Source: Rossellomorea sp. BNER
Lineage (GTDB): Bacteria; Bacillota; Bacilli; Bacillales; Bacillaceae_B
Reading direction: 5' to 3'
DNA length: 64,000 nucleotides
NCBI GenBank assembly: GCA_024213275.1
Contig: JANAVG010000013.1
Coordinates: 81,545 to 145,544, forward strand
The position numbers and the translations under genes were made by a program. Below, piece by piece: positions 27,383 through 34,768 of the stretch. The stretch's first letter is position 1. Each line of letters opens with the position of its first letter. The notes beneath the pieces were generated by a model, which did not search any database, was not told the origin of the DNA, and was given only the letters and a program-made list of their open reading frames with translations.

Positions 27383-28394
27383 GTGAATAGTTCAAATCAA
27401 GTACCAATTACATCTTCAGAATTAGGGAACTTGTGGATGACATATCAAGACAAAACAATGATCATGAGATTTCTGGAATACTTTCTTGAACATGTTGAAA
27501 AAGAGGAAACACGGAAAATTCTGCAGTCTTATTATGAACGTGCTACTGAAAGTGTAGAGTTTGTGACCAATGTTTTTCAACAGGAAGGCGCGGTTATTCC
27601 GATGGGTTTTATTGAAAAAGATGTGAATAAAGATGCATCCTAAGTTATTCGACTATATGTATGATGTTTTGTATTTACACATGATGGCTAAAATTGGAAC
27701 TAGTCTTTACGCGCTCTATTCGACTATGTCTTACCGTCAAGATATAAGACAATTTTTCAGACGTTTAACAGCTGAAGGACAAGAGGCGTATGACTAAGCA
27801 ACACATGTTCTATTAGAAGCAGGGGTTCTTTCTCGTCCCCCTTATGTATCGATGCCAAAAGAAGTGAAGTTTGTACATAATAAAAATTATTTAACCGGAT
27901 TGAATTGGTTAAGTAATGAAAGATCCTTAAATACAATTGAGGTTTCTCTTATTCATCATTCGATTGAGACGAACCTTACAGGGATGCAATTAATGATCGG
28001 ATTTGCGCAAGTAGCACATGATCAACGGGTACGGAACCATTTTGTAAAAGGAATGGAACTAGCGATGAAAGTCGAAACAGCACTAGGTGAATTTTTACGG
28101 CAAGATTACATTGAACCACCGGCTACTCACGCCGGAAAAGCGACAAATTCAACTGTCGCTCCATTCTCTGATAAATTGATGATGTATAATACCAGTTTGT
28201 TAAGTACATTTGGACTTGGAAGTAATGCACTTGGCGGTGCGTTTAGTTTACGAAGTGATTTACCGGCGAAAATGGCGCTCCTTGCAAAAGATATTTTTGA
28301 TTTTGCAAAACAAGGTGGAAAAATTATGGTCAAAAATGGTTGGATGGAAGAACCACCACAAGTTGAGGATCGAAATCAATTGACAAGAAGTTAG
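27383..28394 (+). pseudogene. Broken DUF3231 paralogue
   Basis: AGGAGG and GTG 27383 start a frame with ITSSELGNLWMTYQDK and VIPMGFIEKDVNKDA. A 1-nt insertion then shifts the frame (continuing PKLFDYMYDVLYLHMM), and a TAA follows EGQEAYD. The frame resumes in line with the 28394 end (FSDKLMMYNTSLLSTFG). The two lesions leave a 5' fragment of about 86 aa and a 3' frame of about 180 aa that could still be translated from ATG 27852. Confidence 0.8.
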
Positions 28395-28406
28395 GATAGG
28401 TATTAT

Positions 28407-28432
28407 AAAGGGCATATTAGATGCCCTTTTTA
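28407..28432 (+). terminator. Terminator after the broken DUF3231 gene
   Basis: AAAGGGCAT / ATGCCCTTT stem with a 5-nt loop and T-rich end. Confidence 0.75.
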
Positions 28433-28567
28433 AATGATTTTCATTTTAATACAGGTGTAAGCTTATCTACAGCTTCTTTTATTTTTAGCGTTTCCCGCAT
28501 ACGTTGGACCTAATCTAGATGAAAATCGATTGTTTTTAAGAAGTCTTGTAGTCTTCTTTGTTCATTA

Positions 28568-28711
28568 ACGGGCACTTTGATGGAATAAGAACAACGCCCT
28601 AACATAAAATGATGAAGTGTTGTTTTAATATTCCTTATTACTTTGGTCAGTTTGAAATACACCTCATTCAAAATTCTTTATGCTTTTTATTCAACAAACG
28701 TACCATTTTAT
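28568..28711. repeat. Cargo MITE-like repeat, copy D
   Basis: GGGCACTTTGATGGAATAAG at the left, hairpin around AACAACGCCC / GTGTTGTT, ATTCCTTATTAC, and TTTTTATTCAACAAACGTACC at the right. The flanking stretch 28440-28567, read on the minus strand, gives a short stop-interrupted frame (NEQRRLQDFLKTIDFHLD) that may be a gene remnant I cannot name. Confidence 0.6.
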
Positions 28712-28802
28712 CGAATTAGATTATTCGGATCTCACAGGCTATTATTAGATACCTGTGAGTTTGCTTCATTAGAGATCAAATGGTCGGTCAGTTGAACAGC
28801 GC

Positions 28803-29372
28803 TTATGCATCAACATTTCGTCGATTGTGACGTGAGACCTTCATACGATTTCCGCATATTTTCATCGAGCACCATTTACGCCTACCACTTGTATCTATAA
28901 ACAGTAAAACACAGTCTGGGTTAGCGCAACGTTGTAGTACTTCTAAATCTCCAGTGTTATATAATCGTAATGCATCAAATGCTACTAAGGAAACAATTGC
29001 ATCCAACGAAGTCCCGACAGGAATCGGTACAAGGTTTCCTGATATCAGTTTAAATGATAAAGGAGCTTTTTCGTTTAGGTATTCCAGATGCGATACCCAT
29101 TGATCGTCAAGATGTCTCCCGTTTGCAATTTTCTCAAACCCACCCCGTAAAAACTTTCTTAGATCTAAAAAAACATTAAGTCCATCAGAAAGTACACATT
29201 CTTTGTTAAACTGCTCATCAACTAAGTTTCCTGACTTTTGCATAGTTTGAATCCAATCCGCGAAGTTCTCTTTAAGTAAATCATGTCGAATCCCTCTTCT
29301 TACAATTTCCGTATTTACAAGATCCAATGATAAATGGTTTGAGATAAGCGGGAAAATTTCACTTGCTGACAT
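28803..29372 (-). CDS. CGNR zinc-finger transcription regulator
   Basis: A 189-aa protein of the ABATE/CGNR class. The N-terminal stress-sensing-like domain spans about 1-130. The C-terminal zinc finger has CANPDC and CSMKICGNRMKV, with the CGNR signature. Such proteins are believed to regulate transcription of adjacent detoxification genes. AGGAGG precedes the ATG. It diverges from an NTF2-like gene with an operator-like repeat in between. Confidence 0.88.
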   Translation of the reverse strand: MSASEIFPLISNHLSLDLVNTEIVRRGIRHDLLKENFADWIQTMQKSGNLVDEQFNKECVLSDGLNVFLDLRKFLRGGFEKIANGRHLDDQWVSHLEYLNEKAPLSFKLISGNLVPIPVGTSLDAIVSLVAFDALRLYNTGDLEVLQRCANPDCVLLFIDTSGRRKWCSMKICGNRMKVSRHNRRNVDA

Positions 29373-29430
29373 CTATTTTTCCTCCTGGTCGCTGTTTCGA
29401 TAATAATTAAACTAACCATATTGTAACCTA

Positions 29431-29459
29431 TTGACAGGTTAATTAAAAGTCTCTATACT
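29431..29459 (+). promoter_or_regulatory. SigA promoter with inverted repeat, upstream of the NTF2-like gene
   Basis: TTGACA (29431), 17-bp spacer, TATACT. The arms TAACCT / AGGTTA flank and overlap the -35 box, and ACTAACCAT occurs on both sides (29411 and 29457). These are likely binding sites of the divergent CGNR regulator; that link is inferred. Confidence 0.65.
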
Positions 29460-29508
29460 AACCATTGAAAACTAAAATAAATGGTTAATTCAAAAGGGGC
29501 AGATGTAT

Positions 29509-29922
29509 ATGTCAAAATCCATCAAACCACCTTTCAATTATGAGACAGCTCTTGCAAAGGTGAAAGCAGCAGAAGATGCATGGAACACTAAAGATCCCGA
29601 AATTGTAGCTCAAGCTTATACCCTTGATTCACAATGGAGAAATCGAACAGAATTTTTTTATGGTAGAGAAGCCATCAAGGAATTTCTTAGGAGAAAATGG
29701 GCGAAGGAACTTGATTATTACTTGATGAAGGAGCTTTGGTGTCACACAGAAAATCGTATATCTGTTCGTTTCGAATACGAATGGCGTGATGCTGAAACCG
29801 ATCAATGGATGAGAACACACGGAAATGAACATTGGGAATTCGACGACAATGGCCTAATGAAACGTCGTGATATGAGTGCAAATGACTATCCAATTCAAGA
29901 GTCTGAACGTCGGTATCGGTAA
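29509..29922 (+). CDS. NTF2-like family protein (DUF1348)
   Basis: A 137-aa protein whose sequence fits the DUF1348/SnoaL-like family: [60 protein letters not shown]2-like folds form cone-shaped cavities for small molecules; no substrate is known. ATG 29509 is 7 bases from AAGGGGCA. It is probably controlled by the CGNR protein. Confidence 0.87.
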   Translation: MSKSIKPPFNYETALAKVKAAEDAWNTKDPEIVAQAYTLDSQWRNRTEFFYGREAIKEFLRRKWAKELDYYLMKELWCHTENRISVRFEYEWRDAETDQWMRTHGNEHWEFDDNGLMKRRDMSANDYPIQESERRYR

Positions 29923-29970
29923 AACACAATTAAATAGTTTTATTTTCGATCTTCCAGTATTAGGATCTCA

Positions 29971-30092
29971 ACAAAATAAGAAAAACAGCCCATCATTAAT
30001 TTGATGGACTGTTTAATTCTTCCTTATTTCTTTTCTTGAAACACTACATACCAAATGCTTTTAAACTTTTTCTTCAACAAACGGGCCAGTTA
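29971..30092. repeat. Cargo MITE-like repeat, copy E
   Basis: Hairpin AACAGCCCATCA / TTGATGGACTGTTT, then TTCTTCCTTATTTCTTTTC, AACACTACATACC and TTCTTCAACAAACGGGCC. It follows the NTF2-like gene and could supply its terminator. Confidence 0.65.
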
Positions 30093-30210
30093 ATTGAATA
30101 AGGAAGGAAATTTATTGACTTGCTGACTTGCATTATTAAGAATTGTCACCTTATAGTTGAGAAAAGTTAATTTAAATTGTTTTTGTTTTTTAAAAATTTC
30201 GAATTAACCA

Positions 30211-30239
30211 TTTACATAATTGATTGAATATTGGATAAT
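30211..30239 (+). promoter_or_regulatory. Promoter of the T-box leader
   Basis: TTTACA, 17-bp spacer, GATAAT, ending about 16 bp before the leader's first conserved stem. Confidence 0.6.
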
Positions 30240-30255
30240 GTTAAATAATATTTAA

Positions 30256-30536
30256 TTGCGATGAAGAGAAGAGTAGGTAATGGTAATCGTTCTCAGAGAG
30301 CTCCGGTTGGTGAAAAGGAGTAAGGATTTATTTACTGAAGCAAGCCTCGGAGCATCACATTGGAACTTTACTAAGGGATAGTGTGACGGGTACTCCCGTT
30401 ATAGAGGAAGGGTATAAGCAAATGTTATATTTGCGTACCTAATAAGGTTAATATGGTGACATATTAATAAAATGGGGTGGCATCGCGATAATAATCTCGT
30501 CCCCAAGACAAATGTCTTGGGGGTGGGATTTTTTTA
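30256..30536 (+). promoter_or_regulatory. T-box riboswitch leader
   Basis: The conserved parts are in order: stem I start GATGAAGAGAAGAGTAGG, AGAGAGCTCCGGTTGGTG, the specifier side TATTTACTGAAGC closing on CGGAGC, then the T-box sequence AATGGGGTGGCATCGCG. A terminator hairpin follows (CCCCAAGACA / GTCTTGGGG plus seven T). T-boxes sense uncharged tRNA and control synthetase or amino-acid genes. TAC in the specifier region would suggest Tyr, but I am not sure of the register. No intact gene follows. Confidence 0.85.
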
Positions 30537-30599
30537 TTTGTTTTTAAAGAAAGTTAATAAAAATAGATTTTACGAGTAAGTTTGATGAATTTGAAACAC

Positions 30600-30830
30600 T
30601 TGATAAAATCCTGGAAATATCCTTCTATTTTATTACTAGGTTTAGGAGTATCAAATTTAGGTGCATAGGTTTACTTTATTGCACTTAATGTTACTTTTGT
30701 TTAGGTCAGTTTTTGTTATGACTGCTGCTGTTTATTCATTAGAAGGTGCTTTTGCAAAAGAAGGTCTTAGTTTATCAGATAGTGTAATTATAATATGAGA
30801 TTTAGGTTGTGAAAGTTGTGTGATTTAGCT
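30600..30830 (+). pseudogene. Gene debris downstream of the T-box (transporter-like)
   Basis: The frame from TTG 30600 reads KSWKYPSILLLGLGVSNLGA, stop, VYFIALNVTF, stop. This recalls the first helices of a major-facilitator transporter. A further hydrophobic fragment (MTAAVYSLEGAFAKEG) follows from 30718 in another frame. Family assignment is tentative; decay is clear. Confidence 0.4.
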
Positions 30831-30949
30831 TGTGAATTTTCCTGAGTTTTTCTGTTTTGTACCTCTGAAGTAAACCCATCAAGGTATTCCAGTATGTCGA
30901 TATTTATTGGGAGAATGTAGTAATAAATCTTATCTAGAGGAGAATGTTT

Positions 30950-31408
30950 ATGGCTCAAATATCAATTCAAAAATTAACTGTGAAAAATATGTATAAGTGC
31001 CTAAACCTAAAGTTAGCGAAGGATCAAGTTGATCGAATTGCTCCTAACGTTTACTCTATTGCAGAGTCTAAGGTAAACTCCAATTTTACACCTTATGCAA
31101 TCCATTTGGATGATGAAGTTATAGGTTTTGTGATGACGGAATTTGATCCAAACGAGATTGAAGAGAGGAAGTATTGGATTCCTAGATTTATGATTGATGT
31201 CTCTTATCAAAGAAAGGGATACGGGAAAGAGGCGATGCAACAAGTCATAGATATGCTCAAAATAAATAATGACTGTCATTATATTGGCCTTTCAACAGAG
31301 CCAGATAATTATTCGGCACTTCGATTCTATGAGTCACTTGGATTCATAAACACAGGCGAGTTGTTAGAGGAAAGAGAAGCTATTTTACTTTTAAAAGTTA
31401 GACGGTAA
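30950..31408 (+). CDS. GNAT acetyltransferase (diamine/spermidine type)
   Basis: A 152-aa GNAT protein. The acetyl-CoA loop is in YQRKGYGKEAMQ (motif A, Q/RxxGxG/A) and motif B in EPDNYSALRFYESLGF. The layout recalls BltD/PaiA-like diamine N-acetyltransferases; the substrate is not evident. ATG 30950 lies 7 bases from AGAGGAG; ATG 30944 is too close. Confidence 0.85.
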   Translation: MAQISIQKLTVKNMYKCLNLKLAKDQVDRIAPNVYSIAESKVNSNFTPYAIHLDDEVIGFVMTEFDPNEIEERKYWIPRFMIDVSYQRKGYGKEAMQQVIDMLKINNDCHYIGLSTEPDNYSALRFYESLGFINTGELLEEREAILLLKVRR

Positions 31409-31737
31409 CCTTCGATAAATTCCTTATTAGGAAAAAAATGAGTTATATATCTGGGATGAAGTGACCAATACCCTTCTTCAACAAACGGCGATAGTTTATG
31501 TCTGTGGGAATTCTGTTATTTATTTATTGGGGCGTTTGGTGAACAAGCAGCCGCCCTTTGTTCAAGTAAAGGGCAGCATTCCTCTTTCTTTATAGAGGCA
31601 GGTTACTTGAAGAAAGAATCCAAATAATCGGTATCGAATTATATTATAAATTTCATAAGGAGATAACAAACGATGAAGTTCAATACCGTTCACATTGATA
31701 GATTATATATATAATGTACGAAAGGCTGGAATAAATC
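31409..31737. other. Gene-free stretch with repeat fragments
   Basis: Contains a solo right end of the cargo repeat (TTCTTCAACAAACGGCGATAG, near 31465), a hairpin GCCCTTTGTTCAAGTAAAGGGC near 31552 and a short abortive frame after an AAGGAG site (MKFNTVHIDRLYI, then stop, from 31673). This looks like erased gene and repeat debris. Confidence 0.5.
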
Positions 31738-32247
31738 ATGGCAAAAAAAGAAGCACCGAAAATTCAAACAGAACGATTGATTTTACGTCCGAGAGCGGAA
31801 AAAGACATTCCCAATATGATTAAAATGTTTAACAATGATGAAGTAAGAGAATTTCTTGGAATTAATCCCCCTCGTGATGAACAATCAATGTTAGAAATGG
31901 TTAGGAATCGTACTGAAACAAAATGGACTGTCGCATTAAAAGATACTGATGAATTCATCGGTGATGTAATGATTCCAGAAATAGCAGAAGGTTATCTTGG
32001 CGAAATTGGTTATCGCTTCATGAGGGAGTATTGGGGATGCGGTTTTGCGTATGAAGCGGTTTCCGCGGTCATTGAGCATGGTAAAAGCACATTAAACCTT
32101 AAACGCCTATCTGCTACTATAGATAATAAAAATATGCCGTCAAAAAAGTTAATTGAAAAACTCGGATTTTCTTTGGTAGCGGTGTTGCCTGAATCGAATT
32201 TAAGGGGCAGAGTTACCGATGTAGCTTACTATTCTCGTATAGTATAA
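31738..32247 (+). CDS. GNAT acetyltransferase (RimJ/RimL type)
   Basis: A 169-aa GNAT protein of the RimJ/RimL-like group. The start is TERLILRPRAEKDIPNM, then IGYRFMREYWGCGFAYEAVSA (acetyl-CoA site), and NKNMPSKKLIEKLGF. Such enzymes acetylate protein N-termini, amino acids or drugs; the substrate is unknown. The last intact gene before the phage immunity region. Confidence 0.85.
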   Translation: MAKKEAPKIQTERLILRPRAEKDIPNMIKMFNNDEVREFLGINPPRDEQSMLEMVRNRTETKWTVALKDTDEFIGDVMIPEIAEGYLGEIGYRFMREYWGCGFAYEAVSAVIEHGKSTLNLKRLSATIDNKNMPSKKLIEKLGFSLVAVLPESNLRGRVTDVAYYSRIV

Positions 32248-32501
32248 GCATCCTTACGCTCTCCTGAGAAAAATGAACAAACAGGTGAGTGTTTAAATGG
32301 GGGATATTTTTGGTCAAGCGATATGATTTAGTGAAGAGGATTAGGCGGGAAGATATTGAAAGAGTGATTAAATAACTAATAATAGATGGTGAATTTGAAA
32401 GAGTATTTAGTCGTTGTGAATAATAGGCTTATTCCACTAACGGGGGCTTTAACAGAAGAACATAATTCAATAATTCAAGTTATCTCGAATTCGAGTCTTC
32501 A

Positions 32502-32600
32502 GCAAAAGGGCGCTTTAAATTGAATAAAAACAACACCCCATCGTTAATGAGATGGGGTGTTAATCTTCCTTATTTCTTTGCTTAGCTTGGTAAACCACGT
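32502..32600. repeat. Cargo MITE-like repeat, copy G, fused to the repressor 3' end
   Basis: AAGGGCGCTTTAAATTGAAT, hairpin AACACCCCATC / GATGGGGTGTT and TCTTCCTTATTTCTTTGC match the other copies. The last block overlaps the final codons and stop of the repressor gene on the minus strand. The hairpin (32532-32561) is also the repressor's terminator. Confidence 0.6.
32532..32561 (-). terminator. Repressor terminator inside the repeat
   Basis: A perfect 11-bp stem with an 8-nt loop. On the minus strand it is followed by GTTTTTATT. Confidence 0.75.
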
Positions 32601-32958
32601 ATTCAAAATGTTTCTTAATCTCCTCGATATCTTCAGGTGAAAGATCTTTCCATTTATCAATATCAAAGAAACCAAATTGTTCTATACCGTATTCTTTTAC
32701 AAGCTTATTGATTTCCTCTAAAGAACCGTCATTTGTATTTTTCTTATCTTTAATAGATCTAATTGGATCATTAGTTCTTCCTAATAAGTAATCGATACTT
32801 ACATTAAAAATATCTGCTAATTTATTTAATGTTTCTGTGTCAGGCTCACTTCTTCCATTTTCGTAATGAGAGTAACGAGCTCTAGAAATACCTAATTTAC
32901 CTGCAATTTCTTCTTGGGTTGTTTTACCTCTTAATTTCTTTAGCCTTTTAGTTAGCAT
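32560..32958 (-). CDS. CI-like phage repressor (XRE family)
   Basis: A 132-aa repressor with an N-terminal HTH ([20 protein letters not shown], about residues 23-42) and an acidic helical C-terminus. It has no LexA-type autocleavage domain, so removal by the ImmA protease at 17.6 kb is plausible, as for ICEBs1 ImmR/ImmA; that pairing is inference. ATG 32958 follows AGGAAGGG. It diverges from the Cro-like gene across an operator array. Confidence 0.9.
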   Translation of the reverse strand: MLTKRLKKLRGKTTQEEIAGKLGISRARYSHYENGRSEPDTETLNKLADIFNVSIDYLLGRTNDPIRSIKDKKNTNDGSLEEINKLVKEYGIEQFGFFDIDKWKDLSPEDIEEIKKHFEYVVYQAKQRNKED

Positions 32959-32983
32959 TTGCAACCCTTCCTCTTACTTTACT

Positions 32984-33005
32984 AAGTACGTAATACTACG
33001 TACTT
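32984..33005. promoter_or_regulatory. Perfect 9-bp inverted repeat before the repressor gene
   Basis: Arms AAGTACGTA and TACGTACTT with 4 bases between them. It lies between the repressor promoter and its start codon and differs from the GATACA operators, so a second DNA-binding protein may act here. Confidence 0.6.
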
Positions 33006-33011
33006 TCTTAT

Positions 33012-33040
33012 ATTATAGATACAAAATTTATCGTTTTAAA
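33012..33040 (-). promoter_or_regulatory. Repressor promoter
   Basis: On the minus strand TTTAAA, 17-bp spacer, TATAAT. Operator 1 (33018-33032) fills the spacer, so the repressor can control its own gene. Confidence 0.65.
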
Positions 33041-33121
33041 CAAATGATAAAAAATGTATCGAAATTAGTTGACGATACAAAATTTATCATTTACAATAAT
33101 AAACATGATACAAAATGTATC
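33018..33121. promoter_or_regulatory. Operator array of the immunity switch
   Basis: Four 15-bp sites built as GATACA-AAA-TGTATC: 33018 (GATACAAAATTTATC), 33046 (GATAAAAAATGTATC), 33074 (GATACAAAATTTATC) and 33107 (perfect GATACAAAATGTATC). A fifth perfect site lies at 33346-33360. Centre distances are 28, 28 and 33 bp, near whole turns of the helix for the last three sites. Confidence 0.8.
33069..33097 (+). promoter_or_regulatory. Early lytic promoter (PR-like)
   Basis: TTGACG, 17-bp spacer, TACAAT. Operator 3 lies exactly between the -35 and -10 boxes and operator 4 just downstream, so repressor binding should block it. Confidence 0.75.
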
Positions 33122-33138
33122 AGAAAGGAGGTGTGATT

Positions 33139-33366
33139 TTGAAACGTAGAAAACTTATTGAACTCAGAAAGCAAAGAAAGTTAACTCAAAAACAAGTTGC
33201 TGATGTCCTTGGAATTTCTGAGGTATATGTAAGAAAGATTGAAAGAGGAGATTCCAATCCTGGAAGAGATACAATGTTAAAGTTTCAACAACTTTACCAG
33301 TATGACCCAAACGAGCTTTTCCCAGATCTTTTTTTTGTAACTATTGATACAAAATGTATCAATTAA
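33139..33366 (+). CDS. Cro-like HTH regulator
   Basis: A 75-aa single-domain XRE protein (LTQKQVADVLGISEVYVRKI, then ERGDSNPGRDTML). AAAGGAGGTG precedes the TTG at 33139. First gene of the early lytic operon. Its last codons contain a perfect copy of the immunity operator (33346-33360), so downstream early genes can be repressed separately. Confidence 0.85.
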   Translation: MKRRKLIELRKQRKLTQKQVADVLGISEVYVRKIERGDSNPGRDTMLKFQQLYQYDPNELFPDLFFVTIDTKCIN

Positions 33367-33382
33367 TTAGGAGGTGTTCTAA

Positions 33383-33493
33383 ATGAACCAGCCATCAGAT
33401 GAAGTAATCAAAAAAATCCTACGCTACTTCTTAAAAACTTCAGTCCCAAGAATCATCGAAGAACGAAAACAAAAATCTGAAAAAGCAAGTTAA
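33383..33493 (+). CDS. Small early phage protein (36 aa)
   Basis: AGGAGGTG stands before ATG 33383. The peptide MNQPSDEVIKKILRYFLKTS ends in a Lys/Glu-rich tail. Helical and basic; function unknown. Its perfect ribosome binding site and tight position in the early operon support it. Confidence 0.65.
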   Translation: MNQPSDEVIKKILRYFLKTSVPRIIEERKQKSEKAS

Positions 33494-33558
33494 CTTCATT
33501 TTAAGACCTAAGCACGAACAATTAAATCCATATATAGGTAAAGAAAGGAGCAAAACTC

Positions 33559-34077
33559 ATGAAAGTCATGGAAGGAAAGGAGCTTGCGAGTGCTAGAAAA
33601 CGTCAGGGACTAACTCAACAACAACTATCATTTAAGCTTCCTATTTCAAGAGAAAGTATTGCTAAATACGAAACAGGTAGACAGCGTTTCCCAAAAGATT
33701 TAAGGGCTATCACTGCAGAGGCTATCGATGATGAAGAATACTTCTTTGTTCGCTGGAATGAGTCAGCTGGGGATGTATCAATACCCTATTTAAATGGTGA
33801 GTTCATCGAACATCATCCAACTTCTATGATGATATTGGTCAAAAATGAGTCGCTAGAGGCTTTAGATCATTTAGAAAAAGTCTGTTGGTTTAAACCAATT
33901 CATAAACAAGATGAATCAGAGCGAGAAGAAATGAAAAAAGTGGTCTTTGAAATGTTAGATGCTGCAGCAAGTATGATAAATCTTGTCGCTCTGATAACCA
34001 AAGAATATCAATTTTCTATGGTACAGATTTTTAAGCAATGGAGATTAACTTTAAAAGCACGGAGGATGCAGAAGTGA
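33559..34077 (+). CDS. XRE-type HTH protein
   Basis: A 172-aa protein with an N-terminal HTH (ELASARKRQGLTQQQLSFKL, RESIAKYETGRQRFP) and a helical C-terminal region that resembles no enzyme. Third DNA-binding protein of the immunity/early region. AAAGGAGC precedes the ATG. The stop overlaps the GTG of the next gene. Confidence 0.8.
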   Translation: MKVMEGKELASARKRQGLTQQQLSFKLPISRESIAKYETGRQRFPKDLRAITAEAIDDEEYFFVRWNESAGDVSIPYLNGEFIEHHPTSMMILVKNESLEALDHLEKVCWFKPIHKQDESEREEMKKVVFEMLDAAASMINLVALITKEYQFSMVQIFKQWRLTLKARRMQK

Positions 34078-34322
34078 GTTCAAATCAATTTATCAAAGAA
34101 GATTTACGTAAAGCTGTTCAACATCAAAGAAGTTCATGGAACTCTATCGAGTCAATAGAAGAGAACATCCACCGAGGAGAGTACAAGGATGCATTGTTAA
34201 ATACAGTCGATTTACTTAACTCTATTAAAGAGCTCGATAGTTTAGCAGAAAAGAAAACCAAACAGGATGAGTTACATCTGATTACTCAAACATTCGTGAA
34301 TGTATTGATGAAAAGAAGTTAG
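34074..34322 (+). CDS. Small early phage protein (82 aa, helical)
   Basis: GTG 34074 overlaps the upstream TGA and has ACGGAGGA before it. Helical, polar protein (EDLRKAVQHQRSSWNSIESI...). It corresponds by position to yqaH-like genes of the B. subtilis skin element; homology by sequence is not certain. Confidence 0.6.
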   Translation: MSSNQFIKEDLRKAVQHQRSSWNSIESIEENIHRGEYKDALLNTVDLLNSIKELDSLAEKKTKQDELHLITQTFVNVLMKRS

Positions 34323-34335
34323 GGAGGGTGGTTCA

Positions 34336-34425
34336 ATGAAGATTAAAGCAGTGGATTTGTTAAGTCTTTCATCTTTTGAAAAAGTTCTTCTATTGAGAAA
34401 TAAAACTCAAAAAGAAGCAGTTTAA
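34336..34425 (+). CDS. Very small early phage protein (29 aa)
   Basis: GGGAGGGTGG lies before ATG 34336; the peptide MKIKAVDLLSLSSFEKVLLL ends RNKTQKEAV. Clear ribosome binding site and tight spacing; function unknown. Confidence 0.5.
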   Translation: MKIKAVDLLSLSSFEKVLLLRNKTQKEAV

Positions 34426-34443
34426 TAAAAGGAGGTGATTTAT

Positions 34444-34659
34444 GTGTTAGAACATCCGGAAATCTCGAAGGTTGAAAGGTTTGGTTACACCAATGTAGTC
34501 TCTCAGCCAGAGCATAATGGAACGGATTACTTCGGGAATGAAATCTTAGTTGGAGATTCGATTGTACTAGATCCAGACAATGGAGAAGTGGTTTTAGAAG
34601 AGAACTTAGAAGATTATCTTATTGAAAAATGTAAGTTTTATTTTACGACAGCAGAATAA
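34444..34659 (+). CDS. YqaI-like protein
   Basis: A 71-aa acidic protein. HPEISKVERFGYTNV..., DYFGNEILVGDSIVLDPDNG and EENLEDYLIEKCKFYF match the pattern of YqaI of the skin element. AGGAGGTG lies 6 bases before GTG 34444. Function unknown; always next to the recombination genes. Confidence 0.7.
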   Translation: MLEHPEISKVERFGYTNVVSQPEHNGTDYFGNEILVGDSIVLDPDNGEVVLEENLEDYLIEKCKFYFTTAE

Positions 34660-34660
34660 A

Positions 34661-34709
34661 GACCTGTGCTGCAACACAGGTCCAGTTGGAAAGAGGGATC
34701 AAACCCTCT
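34661..34709 (+). other. Two adjacent hairpins upstream of the exonuclease gene
   Basis: GACCTGTG / CACAGGTC and GAGGG / CCCTC in a row, without a T-run. The 110-bp leader before YqaJ may attenuate or protect the mRNA; this is only suggested by structure. Confidence 0.45.
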
Positions 34710-34768
34710 CGAAAGAGTTTATTACATTTTACGGTACTTTGAAAATGAAATCAATAGGAGGGAAATTC

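Noticed and set aside
28440..28567. Minus-strand gene remnant (NEQRRLQDFLKTIDFHLD...)
   Set aside because: Only about 40 residues with one stop and no recognisable family; kept as a note under repeat D.
23678..32600. Repeats as phage attachment sites of several nested elements
   Set aside because: The copies are too many and too degenerate, and there is no second integrase; a MITE-like family explains them better.
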